From the NCBI GenBank assembly GCA_022820675.1, contig JAJEFC010000421.1, positions 1 to 46,232 on the forward strand: DNA of 46,232 nucleotides, read 5' to 3'. Made by a program: the position numbers and the translations under genes. The notes under the pieces are model-generated. The model was not told the origin of the DNA. It saw only the letters and a list, made by a program, of their open reading frames with translations, and searched no databases. Below are positions 24,877 through 34,251 of this stretch, piece after piece (position 1 is the stretch's first letter; the number at the start of each line of letters is the position of its first letter). Origin of the DNA: Vicinamibacteria bacterium. Lineage in GTDB: Bacteria; Acidobacteriota; Vicinamibacteria; Vicinamibacterales; UBA8438.

Positions 24877-25623
24877 ATGAAGACCGGAAGATTCCGCCGC
24901 GCCACCAGCCTCATCCTGGCGCTGTCCGTGTTGACCTGGGCCGGCGCCGCGCGCGCGCAGACGCTCGAGGAGATCGCCGACGGGAGCCTGGAGGCGACGG
25001 GCGGGCGAGACGCCCTGGCGGGCATCGAGAGCGTGCGGCAGACCGGCACGTTCACGATGAGCACCCCGTTCGGGGACCTGGAAGGCGACTTCGAGAACCT
25101 CGTCATCCCCAACCAGAAGCTCTACCAGAGCTTCGACAGCGACCTGTTCCAGCAGCGGACCGGCTGGAACGGCACCGCCGCCTGGCAGTTGGACAGCACC
25201 ACCCAGAGCGTGGTGGACGTCACCGGGGCGAACCTGGCGGCGCTGGTGGCGCAGTCGTCGCTGCATCCGTTCTGGGACTACGGCTCGTCCGGGCCGTTCG
25301 CGCCGACGTACAGCCGGCTCGACGACGCCGAGCTGAACGGCCGCAACCACCACGTCGTGCAGGCGAGCTGGGTCGGCGTCGACTTCCAGGTCCTCGTCGA
25401 CGCCGAGACGCTGCTGGTGTCGCGCATCCGGTTCTCCAACGAGGTGCCCGGCGTGGGCACGGTGGCGGTGACCGCCGACGCCTCCGACTACGAGGAGCAC
25501 GGCGGCGTGCTGTGGTCGGCCAGCAACACCGTGGAGGTCCAGGGCGCGTTCAGGATCGACATGCGCATCGACGCCGTCGAGATCAACGGCGAGGTGGATC
25601 ACTCGGTCTTCGAGAGGCCCTGA
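24877..25623 (+). CDS. Outer-membrane lipoprotein-sorting (LolA-like) family protein
   Basis: The 248-residue protein has a signal peptide (1-27, ending AARAQ) followed by TLEEIADGSLEATGGRDALAGIESVRQTGTF, the usual beginning of LolA/LolB-like half-barrel proteins of this type. Repeated beta strands follow (NQKLYQSFDSD, GWNGTAAWQLD, FQVLVDAETLLVSRIRF). Such proteins carry or sense lipidic groups in the periplasm; a specific role is not known. ATG at 24877 has AGGAG about 10 nt upstream. It stands alone, divergent from the preceding gene. Confidence 0.78.
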   Translation: MKTGRFRRATSLILALSVLTWAGAARAQTLEEIADGSLEATGGRDALAGIESVRQTGTFTMSTPFGDLEGDFENLVIPNQKLYQSFDSDLFQQRTGWNGTAAWQLDSTTQSVVDVTGANLAALVAQSSLHPFWDYGSSGPFAPTYSRLDDAELNGRNHHVVQASWVGVDFQVLVDAETLLVSRIRFSNEVPGVGTVAVTADASDYEEHGGVLWSASNTVEVQGAFRIDMRIDAVEINGEVDHSVFERP

Positions 25624-25773
25624 CCTGAGCCGGATTCCGTGGCGGCTGCCGGACGGCCGGGCTTACCGCTGCGGCATTGGACTGGGTCGTTGCTGAACGC
25701 GGTGCGAGCGCGTGGCGGCCGCCGGCGGGCTCGGCGACCGTTGGGGTCCGCCTGCGACCGACCAACCCTGTAC

Positions 25774-25878
25774 AGCGAGCCGCTCGACGACGCGGGCTTC
25801 GTGGGGCAACACGGGGCGGCTGCGGTCAGGGCACGCAGAGGGTAGAGCGAGCCGCTCGACGACGCGGGCTCGTGGGCG
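25774..25878 (+). repeat. Direct repeat with 72-bp period in a gene-free stretch
   Basis: The sequence starting AGCGAGCCGCTCGACGACGC and continuing with GGGCT and a GTGGGC-like tail occurs at 25774-25807 and 25846-25878, with a single-base difference near the end. It lies in the 306-bp gap 25624-25929 between the convergent LolA-like and fdhD genes, where I see no gene. The two copies could be remnants of a mobile or recombination element. Confidence 0.6.
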
Positions 25879-25929
25879 AGACCGCCGTTGCACTGCTGGC
25901 GAGCTCGGAGTGGTCCGGCCCGCCGACGG

Positions 25930-26772
25930 TCATACGTGCAGGTTGCCGCGGCCGGGTCCCGCGAACGAGTAGAGGGTCATGCCGGCCGCCTTCGCCATGT
26001 CCACGGCGACGCTCGACGCCGCCCCCACCGAGACCATCGCCGGGATCGCGGCCATCAGCGCCTTCTGAACCAGCTCGAAGCCGGCCCGGCCGCTCACCAC
26101 GAGTATCCGATCTCGCAGCGGCAGCGCGTCGCTCAGCACGAAGTGGCCGATGACCTTGTCGACCGCGTTGTGGCGGCCGATGTCCTCGCGCACGCACAGC
26201 AGCTCGCCGTCCAGCGTGAAGATGCCCGCGGCGTGGATGCCGCCGGTTGCGTGGAACAGGGTCTGCTCGGCGCGGAGGCGGTCGGGCAGCGTCTCGAAAA
26301 GGGCTACCGGGGCCTCGATCGGCGTGATGGGCGGCAGGTCCTGATCGAGGTCGTCCATCGACGCCTTGCCGCAGACGCCGCAGGCGGCCGTCGCCCGGAA
26401 CTCGCGTTCGGGCTCGGTGGCGGGAGACTCCGGGGCGGCGCCGCCCGGGAGAACGACCTCGACGCGGTCCCCCGCGAAGCTCGTCACCTTGATCCGGGCG
26501 GCTCCGCCGCCGGCCGCAGCCGTCCGGTCGCCGGCGACGGTCCGCATCGACGCGATTCCGGCTCCGCCGGCAAGCATCCCCTCCGCATGGAGGAAGCCCG
26601 CGGCGAGCTCCTCGTCGTTCCCCGGCGTACGCATGGTGACGACGAGCGGCCGGCCGTCGACCCGGATCTCCAGCGGCTCTTCGACGACGACGATGTCCTG
26701 GGCCACCCGCTCGCCGCGTCGACGTACGGTGACCGTTCTCAGGCCCGGCGAGAGGGCCGCCTCGGAGGTCAT
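25930..26772 (-). CDS. fdhD: FdhD, sulfurtransferase required for formate dehydrogenase
   Basis: The 280-residue protein matches FdhD: EEPLEIRVDGRPLVVTMRTP near the N-terminus, the redox-active CGVC (Cys131, Cys134), TGGIHAAGIFT, and the REDIGRHNAVDKVIG motif near residue 200. FdhD takes sulfur from an IscS-type desulfurase and delivers it to the molybdenum cofactor of formate dehydrogenase. Here the obvious client is the selenoprotein operon at 31267-36165. The ATG at 26772 directly precedes the conserved N-terminus; no strong ribosome-binding site is visible. In-frame extension upstream is arginine-rich noise. It is divergent from the GmrSD-type gene. Confidence 0.93.
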   Translation of the reverse strand: MTSEAALSPGLRTVTVRRRGERVAQDIVVVEEPLEIRVDGRPLVVTMRTPGNDEELAAGFLHAEGMLAGGAGIASMRTVAGDRTAAAGGGAARIKVTSFAGDRVEVVLPGGAAPESPATEPEREFRATAACGVCGKASMDDLDQDLPPITPIEAPVALFETLPDRLRAEQTLFHATGGIHAAGIFTLDGELLCVREDIGRHNAVDKVIGHFVLSDALPLRDRILVVSGRAGFELVQKALMAAIPAMVSVGAASSVAVDMAKAAGMTLYSFAGPGRGNLHV

Positions 26773-26986
26773 CCCGCGATCATAGACCCGTCGAGGCCAA
26801 ACGCGGGTCACTTCCTGGTGCTGCCGGACTTGCCGGACACGCACCGACGGTGTGCAATAGGTCGAGCAACTCGCTCGGTCGAGACGAAGTATCGGCTGGA
26901 TCAGGGAAGGGCGGGAGCGGCGGTCATCGTGATCGCGGCGCCCCACGCCTCCGTCCCGCCGAGTGGGACGGCAAACCGCGAAGACC

Positions 26987-28699
26987 ATGAGCCGGGCCAA
27001 CATCCTCGGTACCGGAACGACCAGCTACCTGGAGCTGATCGGCAACGGCAAGACGTATCGGGTGCCGCCGTACCAGCGGGACTACGCCTGGACACAGCAG
27101 GAGTGGGAGGACCTCTGGAACGACGTCGTCGAGCTGCGGGGCGAGCCCGACGGCCGTCACTACATGGGCGCCCTGGTCGTGCAGGCGCACGGGGACCGCG
27201 AGTTCCTCGTCATCGACGGCCAGCAGCGGCTGGCGACCATCTCGCTGCTGGCGCTGGCGATCATCGCCAGGCTGCGGCGCATGGCGGAGCAGGGTGCGGA
27301 CGACGAACGGAACCTGGAGCGCGCGGCCGAGCTCCGCAACCGCTTCATCGGGGAAAAGGACCCGGCGTCGTTGGTGGAGAGCAGCCGGTTGCGGCTCAAC
27401 GAAGTCGACGACCCCTTCTACCAGGACTACCTGGTGCAGCTCAGGGCCCCGCTCAACCCTCGCGGCCTGCCGCGGTCGAACGCGCTCCTGTGGGAATGCT
27501 ACCGGTACTTCTCGAGGCAGATCGACGAGCTGGAGGTGCGGGCCGGCAACGAGGGCGAGGAGACCGCGAGGGTCCTGTCCGAGACCATCGCCCGCCGGCT
27601 GCTGTTCATCCTCATCACGGTGGACGACGAGCTCGACGCGTACACGCTGTTCGAGACGCTCAATGCGCGAGGTCTCGAGCTCACGACGACCGATCTGCTG
27701 AAGAACTACTTCTTCTCGAAGGTACGCGCGGAGACCGACATCGAGTCGCTGAAGCGGCGGTGGCAGGCGCTGATCGCCACGGTGAGACAAGAGCGGTTTC
27801 CCGATTTTCTTCGCTACCACCTACTGTGCGAGCAGCCGCAGATCCGCCGGCAGAGGCTGTTCAAGCTGGTGCGCGACCGGGTCCGGACGGCGAACGAGAC
27901 GTTCGCGTTCATGGACGCGCTGGAGACGCGCGCAGAGCTGTTCGCGGCGCTGGGCGACGTCAATCACGGCTACTGGGTCGACCTGTCGGCGGCCAGGCCG
28001 TTCGTTCGGGAGCTGAACCTGTTTCGGGCTCGGCAGATGACGCCGGTCTTCTTCGCCGCGTGGCGCCGGTTCTCGGACGACGACTTCGTCCGGCTCCTGA
28101 AGCTCGCCGCGGTCATCGCTTTCCGGTACTCGGCGGTGAGCGGCCTGAACCCGAACCTGCTGGAACGTGTCTGTCACTTCGCGGCCAAGGCGGTGATCGA
28201 CGAGAGCGCAACCCGCCCCGGTGCCGTGTTCAAACGGCTTCGGCCGATCTACGTGGAGGACGACCGGTTCGAGAGCGACTTCGCGCGATGGACCGTCGGC
28301 ACGCGGGGCCAACGGGCGAAGCTCGGTCGGTACGTGCTCGCGCGGCTGGAGAGCGATTGCGGGGAGCGCACGGTCGATGCGGAGACCGACCCGGGGACGG
28401 TAGAGCACGTGCTGCCCGAGAACCCGGCCGGGGAGTGGGGCGAGGTCTTCCCGGCGGACCGCTGGGAGGGGGCGGTCGACCGGCTGGGCAACCTGACGCT
28501 GCTCGAACGAGGGCTGAACCGGGAGGTCGGCAGCGGGCCGTACGCGACGAAGCGCGCGGCCTACCAATCGAGCATGTACTCGTTGACCCGGGAGATCGCG
28601 GAACTCGCGCCCGAGGAGTGGACCCCGGCGCTGCTCGACGAGCGGCAGCGGCGGCTGGCGGCCCGAGCCGTGCGCCTGTGGCGGTCGGACTTCGCGTAG
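26987..28699 (+). CDS. Single-chain GmrSD-type type IV restriction enzyme (DUF262 + DUF1524)
   Basis: The 570-residue protein has the DUF262 N-terminus with YRVPPYQRDYAWTQQEW (24-40) and the nucleotide-binding/DGQQR motif IDGQQRL (77-83), followed by a helical middle. The C-terminal DUF1524 HNH-like nuclease has EHVLPENP (His474) and GNLTLLERGLNRE. This architecture is that of GmrSD and BrxU-like enzymes, which cleave phage DNA with modified (for example glucosylated) cytosines and are NTP-dependent. The ATG at 26987 is preferred; a GTG at 26963 in frame is possible. It stands alone, without a methyltransferase, as expected of modification-dependent restriction. No other defence gene directly adjoins it. 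Confidence 0.9.
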   Translation: MSRANILGTGTTSYLELIGNGKTYRVPPYQRDYAWTQQEWEDLWNDVVELRGEPDGRHYMGALVVQAHGDREFLVIDGQQRLATISLLALAIIARLRRMAEQGADDERNLERAAELRNRFIGEKDPASLVESSRLRLNEVDDPFYQDYLVQLRAPLNPRGLPRSNALLWECYRYFSRQIDELEVRAGNEGEETARVLSETIARRLLFILITVDDELDAYTLFETLNARGLELTTTDLLKNYFFSKVRAETDIESLKRRWQALIATVRQERFPDFLRYHLLCEQPQIRRQRLFKLVRDRVRTANETFAFMDALETRAELFAALGDVNHGYWVDLSAARPFVRELNLFRARQMTPVFFAAWRRFSDDDFVRLLKLAAVIAFRYSAVSGLNPNLLERVCHFAAKAVIDESATRPGAVFKRLRPIYVEDDRFESDFARWTVGTRGQRAKLGRYVLARLESDCGERTVDAETDPGTVEHVLPENPAGEWGEVFPADRWEGAVDRLGNLTLLERGLNREVGSGPYATKRAAYQSSMYSLTREIAELAPEEWTPALLDERQRRLAARAVRLWRSDFA

Positions 28700-28887
28700 C
28701 GGATTTCCGGGCACGGCTGCCGGCACCGGCGAGCGGTGCCGGCAGCCGCCGCCCCGTCGCTGGCGAAGCTCTGCCCGCCGACGGCACGCGGGTGCCGCCG
28801 CCCCGTCACTGCCGAAGCCCGGCGCGTCGACGGTCCCGCCCCCCCGCGGTCCGCCGGCCCGGCGAGTGCGTTCGGTCCGCGGAACGT

Positions 28888-29463
28888 TCAGGGCCAGAGA
28901 TCGCCGAGGCTGAAGGTGATCGCCTCGAAAGGGCGGATCTGCACCGGGTCGTCGTCCTGTGCGGTGGCGATCAGCACCCACTGTTCGTCGCGCAGCTCGA
29001 ACGCCTCCAGGGTGCGGTCCTTCGGCTCCACGACCCACATGTGTCCCACGCGTTCCCGCGCATAGATGGGGCGCTTGCCGAGCAGGTCGAGCCTGCGGGT
29101 CGAGGGCGAGAGCACTTCGCACACCCAGTCCGGCGCGAGCGTGCTGTATGCCGTATCGGGAAAGTCGGGCATCCGTTCCCGGCGCCAGCCCGCCAGATCG
29201 GGCACGAGGACGTCCTCGCCGAAGTGCAGCTCCGGCTCGTCGATGATCCACCAGCCGCCCGGGCCGCCGCGGCCGAACTGGAAGGGACCCGCGAGGTCGT
29301 TCCCGAGCGACGAGGTCGCCAGCGCATGCGGCATCGCCGGCCGCGGGCTGGTGTGGAGCACGCCGTCGACGATCTCGGCGACGCGGTGAGGCGGGGCGTC
29401 GAGCACGTCCTGGTAGGTCGCCCGCCGTGGCGGGGCGGAATCGCGCTGCGCTGCCGTGCTCAT
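28888..29463 (-). CDS. Uma2 family endonuclease-like protein
   Basis: The 191-residue protein has the Uma2 (DUF820) restriction-endonuclease-like fold: VPDLAGW with Asp89, CEVLSPSTRRLDLLGKR with Glu116 and Lys130, and YARERVGHMWVVEP, matching the PD-(D/E)xK core. Biological function is unknown; the family is abundant in cyanobacteria and Acidobacteriota. The ATG at 29463 follows a weak ribosome-binding site. It lies between the GmrSD gene (convergent) and a second Uma2 gene on the same strand. Confidence 0.85.
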   Translation of the reverse strand: MSTAAQRDSAPPRRATYQDVLDAPPHRVAEIVDGVLHTSPRPAMPHALATSSLGNDLAGPFQFGRGGPGGWWIIDEPELHFGEDVLVPDLAGWRRERMPDFPDTAYSTLAPDWVCEVLSPSTRRLDLLGKRPIYARERVGHMWVVEPKDRTLEAFELRDEQWVLIATAQDDDPVQIRPFEAITFSLGDLWP

Positions 29464-29773
29464 CGGGTCTCGTCACCCCCTTGGTCATTGTACGCGAGCG
29501 CCCCAGGCGTTCGAGGCGTCCCGACTGGCTGTCCTGGAGAGGAGCTGCCCACGACTCGGATGGCTTCTGTCAGTGCTACGCGGAATGCGAGCCGGCGACC
29601 GAGCGGGATAAAGCGGTACCCCGCATGAGACGCGGCCCGGCCGCGTCGGACCGGGCCGGCGGCCGGCGCCTCCGCGGCGTGCCGGCGGGTGCTTCGTGGG
29701 CGGGCCATGCGCGGACATCGCCCAGGAGTCTGCGCGGTAGAACGGCGCGGGCTCCTGGCGATACGGCTCGACC

Positions 29774-29829
29774 GGACCGCCGCCCGAGGAGGATCGCTTC
29801 CAGCTCGGCTACGCGTGTTTCCGCGTCTG
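29774..29829 (-). pseudogene. Remnant of a Uma2 C-terminal tail
   Basis: Read on the minus strand, this stretch encodes DAETRVAELEAIL followed by a GRRSG tail, a near copy of the C-terminus of the intact Uma2 gene that ends at 29842. Copies are 74 bp apart, and the shared core starts at 29789 and 29863. No N-terminal part is present. The surrounding gap 29464-29841 shows no other gene, so it probably derives from duplication or loss of a neighbouring Uma2 gene. Confidence 0.65.
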
Positions 29830-29841
29830 AGCGATTACAGC

Positions 29842-30570
29842 TCAACCCGACTGCCGTCCGCGGAGGATCGCTTCCAACTCGGCTACGCGAGTTTCCGCGT
29901 CGGCGGCCCGAGTTTCCGCGTCGGCGGCCCGTGTTTCGGCGGCCAGACGGGCGGCCGCTTCCGCCAGACGGCCCTCGGCCTCCTCCGCGTGGCTGCGCAG
30001 GTCGTCGCCGGTCGCCGGGTCGCGGAAGCGCATCTCCCGCCCCGGCGCCGCCCGCAGCTCCAGGCCGAGCGTCTCGCTGCGCAGCGTCAACGTGCCGTCG
30101 AGCCCCGTCAACACCGGTTGACGCACGTAGCCCGACCGCGTCAGGCGCTCCCCCTGCAGGCGCGCCGGCAGGTGTTCGCCGGCCGGGTCGTACTGCCAGT
30201 ACTCGCGCACGCCGAGCTGCGCGTACACCGACCGCTTCCGCCCGAGATCGTCCCGCCACGTGCTGGGCGAGGCCACCTCGAGCACGAAGGCCGGCGCGCG
30301 CCGCTCCTCCCACAGCTTGTAGTTGGGCCGTTCGCGGTCCTCCACCCCGAACACCACGAAGACGTCCGGGGCGATCGACACCCGCGGGGTGCCTTCCTCG
30401 TAGTAGATCAGCAGGTCGCCGGAGACGTACACGTCCCGGCGGTCGCGGAAGTGGCGGCTCAGGGCGCCGATGCCGTACATGATGGCGTTGCGCTGGGCGT
30501 CGTTCTCCGCCATCGGCTGGCCGTCCGAGCTCGGGTACTCGATCGGCGCGGCAGGTGCGGGTCTCGTCAT
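29842..30570 (-). CDS. Uma2 family endonuclease-like protein with C-terminal coiled coil
   Basis: The 242-residue protein has the Uma2 core: IAPDVFVV with Asp69, FVLEVASPSTW with Glu98, GRKRSVYAQLGVREYWQYDP with Lys112. It is followed by a long heptad-like C-terminal helix (about 190-235) rich in AETRAAD repeats, typical of a subset of Uma2 proteins that probably oligomerise. The start ATG at 30570 has a GGAG ten nt upstream within a palindromic GGAGATCTCC. Function is unproven. A duplicate of its tail lies immediately downstream. It is divergent from the formate dehydrogenase operon, about 700 nt away. Confidence 0.88.
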   Translation of the reverse strand: MTRPAPAAPIEYPSSDGQPMAENDAQRNAIMYGIGALSRHFRDRRDVYVSGDLLIYYEEGTPRVSIAPDVFVVFGVEDRERPNYKLWEERRAPAFVLEVASPSTWRDDLGRKRSVYAQLGVREYWQYDPAGEHLPARLQGERLTRSGYVRQPVLTGLDGTLTLRSETLGLELRAAPGREMRFRDPATGDDLRSHAEEAEGRLAEAAARLAAETRAADAETRAADAETRVAELEAILRGRQSG

Positions 30571-31236
30571 CGGAGATCTCCGGGCGGCGCGGCGGCGCGC
30601 GCGGCTCTCCCCAACCTACCACACGGTGCGACGCCGTTTTCGCGTCCTGGACGTCGGGCCCGTCCGGGCGTCCGTGCAAGTTGAACGCACGTATCGTGCC
30701 AACTCCGCTACAATCGGGAGAAGGCCCCCCGGGCAAGGGAAGTCCGAGCGCCCGTAGCCCCCTTGCCGTGATACGGGTCAGGCGCGCCCGCGGGGGGCTC
30801 CCTGCCGATAGAGCGACGCCAGCACCCGCCCCTGCTCGCTCGACATCTTCGGTCCTCTGTCGCGGGAGCCTTCCGCTCCAGCCGTGTCGTACGCGATGTC
30901 CAGGCCGTTCCTGGACGACTCTTCGCGGTCCTCGGGGTACCGGGCAAGCCATGCGGCGGCCGCCCGGCCACGCCGCGGGCGGCATCCAGGGCGGCATCCC
31001 CATGCGGCGGCCGCCCGCACCGGCCACGCCAGCCTCGCGACAGCCGGGTGCACGTCAGATTTGTTGGAGAGCCTGAGGCTGCCTTGGCGGCTCTTCGTTC
31101 CCGGAAGTCTCGAAGCAGCCGCGGAGCTTCCGGCCGTGCAGCGCGATGTCGGCGTCGGCCTCTGCGATGGTCCAGCCCGTGCCGGTCCCAACAATGCTGA
31201 CGTGCACCCGCGCCAGCCCGCGCGGTCGCCGCGTTG
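30571..31236. other. Intergenic region between the Uma2 gene and the formate dehydrogenase operon
   Basis: Nearly 700 bp with no convincing gene. It contains an inverted repeat GGCAAGGG/CCCTTGCC around 30733-30770 that could form a stem, and two 18-bp copies of CCATGCGGCGGCCGCCCG at 30949 and 31000. A minus-strand frame ending near 30778 has mixed composition (GLDIAYDTAG, SEQGRVLASLYRQG), but no family could be assigned. No tRNA-Sec was found here. Confidence 0.45.
30949..31017 (+). repeat. 18-bp direct repeat, 51 bp apart
   Basis: CCATGCGGCGGCCGCCCG occurs exactly at 30949-30966 and 31000-31017, each including a GCGGCCGC palindrome and followed in both cases by CCACGCC after a short spacer. 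It lies in the leader region of the formate dehydrogenase operon. Confidence 0.6.
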
Positions 31237-31245
31237 TGGTATAAC
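31237..31245 (+). promoter_or_regulatory. Extended -10 promoter element of the formate dehydrogenase operon
   Basis: TGG followed by TATAAC (31240-31245) matches an extended -10 (TGnTATAAT) with one mismatch. It lies 21 nt upstream of the ATG at 31267, predicting a very short 5' leader. No good -35 is visible, as is common for extended -10 promoters. Confidence 0.5.
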
Positions 31246-31266
31246 GGGCACGACACGAACCGACGC

Positions 31267-34251
31267 ATGGACATCTCCCGACGCACGTTCATCAAGGCCG
31301 CCGCCGGCGGCGCCGTGGGCGTCAGCGCCCTCGGCTTCGATCTGCGGCCCGCCCAGGCCGCCGTCCGCCAGCTCAAGATCCGCAACGCCACCGAGTACCG
31401 GACGGTCTGCCCGTACTGCGCGGTCGGCTGCGGGACCATCGCCTACGTCCACGGCAGCGGCGGCCTGAACACCAGGAACACCGTCATCCACGTCGAGGGC
31501 GACCCCGACAGCCCCATCAACGGCGGCACCCTGTGCCCGAAGGGCGCGTCGCAGATGGAGCTCGCCATCAGCCCGCGGCTGCGGCACCAGCCGCTGCTGC
31601 GCCGGGCCGGGGCGGCCGACTGGGAAGAGGTGGACTGGGACACGGCGATGGACTGGTTCGCGCGGAAGTTCAAGGACTCGCGCGACGCCTCGTTCCGCGA
31701 GCGGGACGACGCGGGCCGCGTGGTGAACCGCGCCGATGGCATCGCCTGGGTCGGCAGCGCCACCGTCTCGAACGAGGACGCCTACCTCATCACCAAGACG
31801 ATGCGCGCCATGGGCCTGGTCTACATCGACCACCAGGCCCGCATATGACACAGCCCCACGGTGGCCAGTCTGGCCGCCACGTTCGGCCGCGGGGCGATGA
31901 CCAACCACTGGAAGGACATCAAGAACACCGACGTCATCCTGGTGATGGGAGCCAACCCGGCCGAGAACCACCCCTGCGGCTTCAAGTGGGCGGTCGAGGC
32001 GCGTGACGACCGGGGCGCGAAGCTCCTGACCATCGACCCGCGCTTTACCCGCACGTCGGCGGTGGCCGACCGGCACATGCAGATCCGGCCCGGGTCGGAC
32101 ATCGCGGTCCTCGGCGGGCTGATCCGCTACGCGCTCGAGAACGACCTCCACCACGCCGACTACGTCCGCGCCCACACCAACGCGACGTTCGTCGTCGGCG
32201 AGGACTACGGCTTCGCCGACGGGCTCTTCGCGGGCTTCGACGAGGCCGCGAGCAACTACGACAAGACGGCGTGGGACTACGAGCGGGGGCCCGACGGCTA
32301 CGTCCGCCGCGACCCGTCGCTCGAGCACCCCCGCTCGGTCTTCCAGCTCCTGAAGCAGCACTACGAGCGCTACACGCCGGAGGTCGTCGCGGACATCGCC
32401 GGCTGCACGGCCGACGAGTTCCTGCAGATGGCCGAGATCATCTGCTCGACGGGGCGGGCCGACCGGGTGGGGACGATCATGTACGCGGTGGGCTGGACCA
32501 TGCACACCGTCGGCAGCCAGATCATCCGCACCGCGGCGATCCTGCAGTTGCTGCTCGGCAACATCGGCCGGCCCGGCGGCGGCATCAACGCCCTGCGCGG
32601 CCACGCCAACGTGCAGGGGGCGACCGACCACGCCATCGTCGCCGGCATCCTCCCCGGCTACCTCAAGGTGCCGACCCCGCCGCAGACGTCGTTGGCCGCG
32701 CACCTGCGCGACTCGACGCCGCGGCCGCTGGTCGCCGACACCGTCAACTACTGGGGCAACTACCCGAAGTTCTACGTGTCGCAGATGAAGGCGTGGTTCG
32801 GCGAGCACGCGACGCCCGAGAACGACTTCGCCTACCACCACCTCGCCAAGCAGGACGGCGACGCCACCTGGCTGACGATCTGGGACAAGGCCCGCGAGGG
32901 GACGCTGGAGGGGTTCGTCGCCCTCGGGTTCAACCCGCTCCTCGCTGGCCCCGACGTGCCGCGCCTGCTCGACTCGATGTCGAAGCTGAAGTGGAAGGTG
33001 GTCATCGACCCCTTCATGCTCGACTCGGCCGAGTTCTGGAAGGCGCCGGGCATGGACCCCGCCTCGATCGACACCGAGGTGCTGTACCTGCCGTCGTCCC
33101 ACTGGATCGAGCGCGACGGCTCGTTCACCAACAGCGGGCGCTGGGCGCAGTGGAAGGAGAAGGCGGTCGACCCGCCGATCGGCGTCATGCCCGACACGTG
33201 GATCCTGTCGGAGCTCTTCTGGCGGGTGAAGGAGCTGTACCAGGCCGAGGGCGGGGCGTGGAACGACGCCATCCAGCAGCTTACGTGGGACTACCTGAAC
33301 CCGCGCGAGCCGACGATGGTCGAGCTGGCGAAGGAGATCAACGGCTACGATCGGACCACGGGACGGCTGCTCTCGTCGTTCGGCGAGCTCGCCGACGACG
33401 GGACGACGACCTCGGGCAACTGGATCTACACCGGCAGCTTCACCGAGGCCGGCAACCAGATGCAGCGCCGCGGCACCGCCGACCCCACCGGCCTCGGCAT
33501 GCACCACGACTGGGCGTTCAGTTGGCCGGCCAACCGCCGCGTCCTCTACAACCGCGCGTCGGCCGACGCCGAGGGGCGGCCGTGGGACCAGAGTCGCGCC
33601 GGCATCGCCTGGAACGGCCGCGAGTGGATCGGCGACGTGCCCGACTACGGCCGGACGACGCCGCCCGACGCGGCGGGCGCGTTCATCATGACCGAGGAGG
33701 GGGTGGCGCGCCTCTTCAGCAGCCACCTCGCGGACGGGCCGTTCTCGGAGCACTACGAGCCGGTCGAGAGCCCGTCGCCGAACGTGATGCACGACAACGT
33801 GCCGGTCAACCCCGTCATCCGCTGGTACGACGGGGTGCGCGAGTCGCTCGCGAACGGCGACGACGACTTCCCCTACGCCTGCACCATCTACCGCGTCGTC
33901 GAGCGCGAGCACTTCGTCACGAGCAACGTGCCCCTGCTGGTCGAGGCGATGCCCGACTTCTTCGTCGAGCTGCCCGAGGGGCTGGCGGCCGAGAAGGGCA
34001 TCCCGAACGGCAGCCAGGTGCGGGTGTGGTCGAAGCGCGGCGAGGTGCAGGGGACGGCCATCGTCACCAAGCGCATCAAGCCCCTGCGCGTCAACGGCCG
34101 GGTCGTCTGGACCGTCGGCATCCCCGTGCACTGGGGCTTCGTCGGCATCACCCAGGGGTCGATGGCCAACCTGCTGACGCCGTTCATCGGCGACGCGAAC
34201 ACCCGCTGCCCCGAGTTCAAGTCGTTCCTGGTGAACGTGGAGCGCGCGTGA
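31267..34251 (+). CDS. fdnG: Formate dehydrogenase alpha subunit, selenocysteine-containing (FdnG/FdoG type)
   Basis: The reading frame runs from ATG 31267 to the stop at 34249-34251 with one internal TGA at 31846-31848, giving 994 residues with selenocysteine at position 194. Context around the TGA (HQARI, U, HSPTVASLA then FGRGAMTNHW) matches the known Sec site of E. coli FdnG and FdoG almost residue for residue. The N-terminus has a twin-arginine signal (SRRTFIK, 4-10), so the enzyme is exported folded. Cys48, Cys51, Cys55 and Cys90 bind the [4Fe-4S] cluster; the rest is the molybdopterin-guanine-dinucleotide-binding fold ending in the usual GDANTRCPEFKSF region. It oxidises formate to CO2 in the periplasm and passes electrons to the beta subunit. 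The stop overlaps the ATG of the next small gene. Confidence 0.96.
31846..31880 (+). promoter_or_regulatory. Selenocysteine UGA codon and SECIS-like hairpin
   Basis: The in-frame TGA (31846-31848) is followed after 12 nt by GTGGCC (31861-31866), loop AGTCT and a GGCC then CCAC arm (31872-31880), a hairpin of the length and position expected of a bacterial SECIS. The loop sequence resembles the GGUCU apical loop of the E. coli formate dehydrogenase SECIS. SelB would bind it to insert selenocysteine; selA, selB, selC and selD must lie elsewhere in the genome. Confidence 0.85.

Noticed and set aside
25888..29628. 1246-residue plus-strand open frame across fdhD and the GmrSD-type gene
   Set aside because: It runs antisense to fdhD and out of frame with the DUF262 gene; no domain is recognisable.
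30571..31236. A tRNA-Sec or other RNA gene upstream of the formate dehydrogenase operon
   Set aside because: No cloverleaf, TCA anticodon loop or TTCGA arm could be found; only GC-rich stems.
31267..31848. A truncated 194-residue formate dehydrogenase ending at TGA 31846
   Set aside because: Homology continues in the same frame after the TGA at the exact selenocysteine site and a SECIS-like hairpin follows, so it is read through as Sec.
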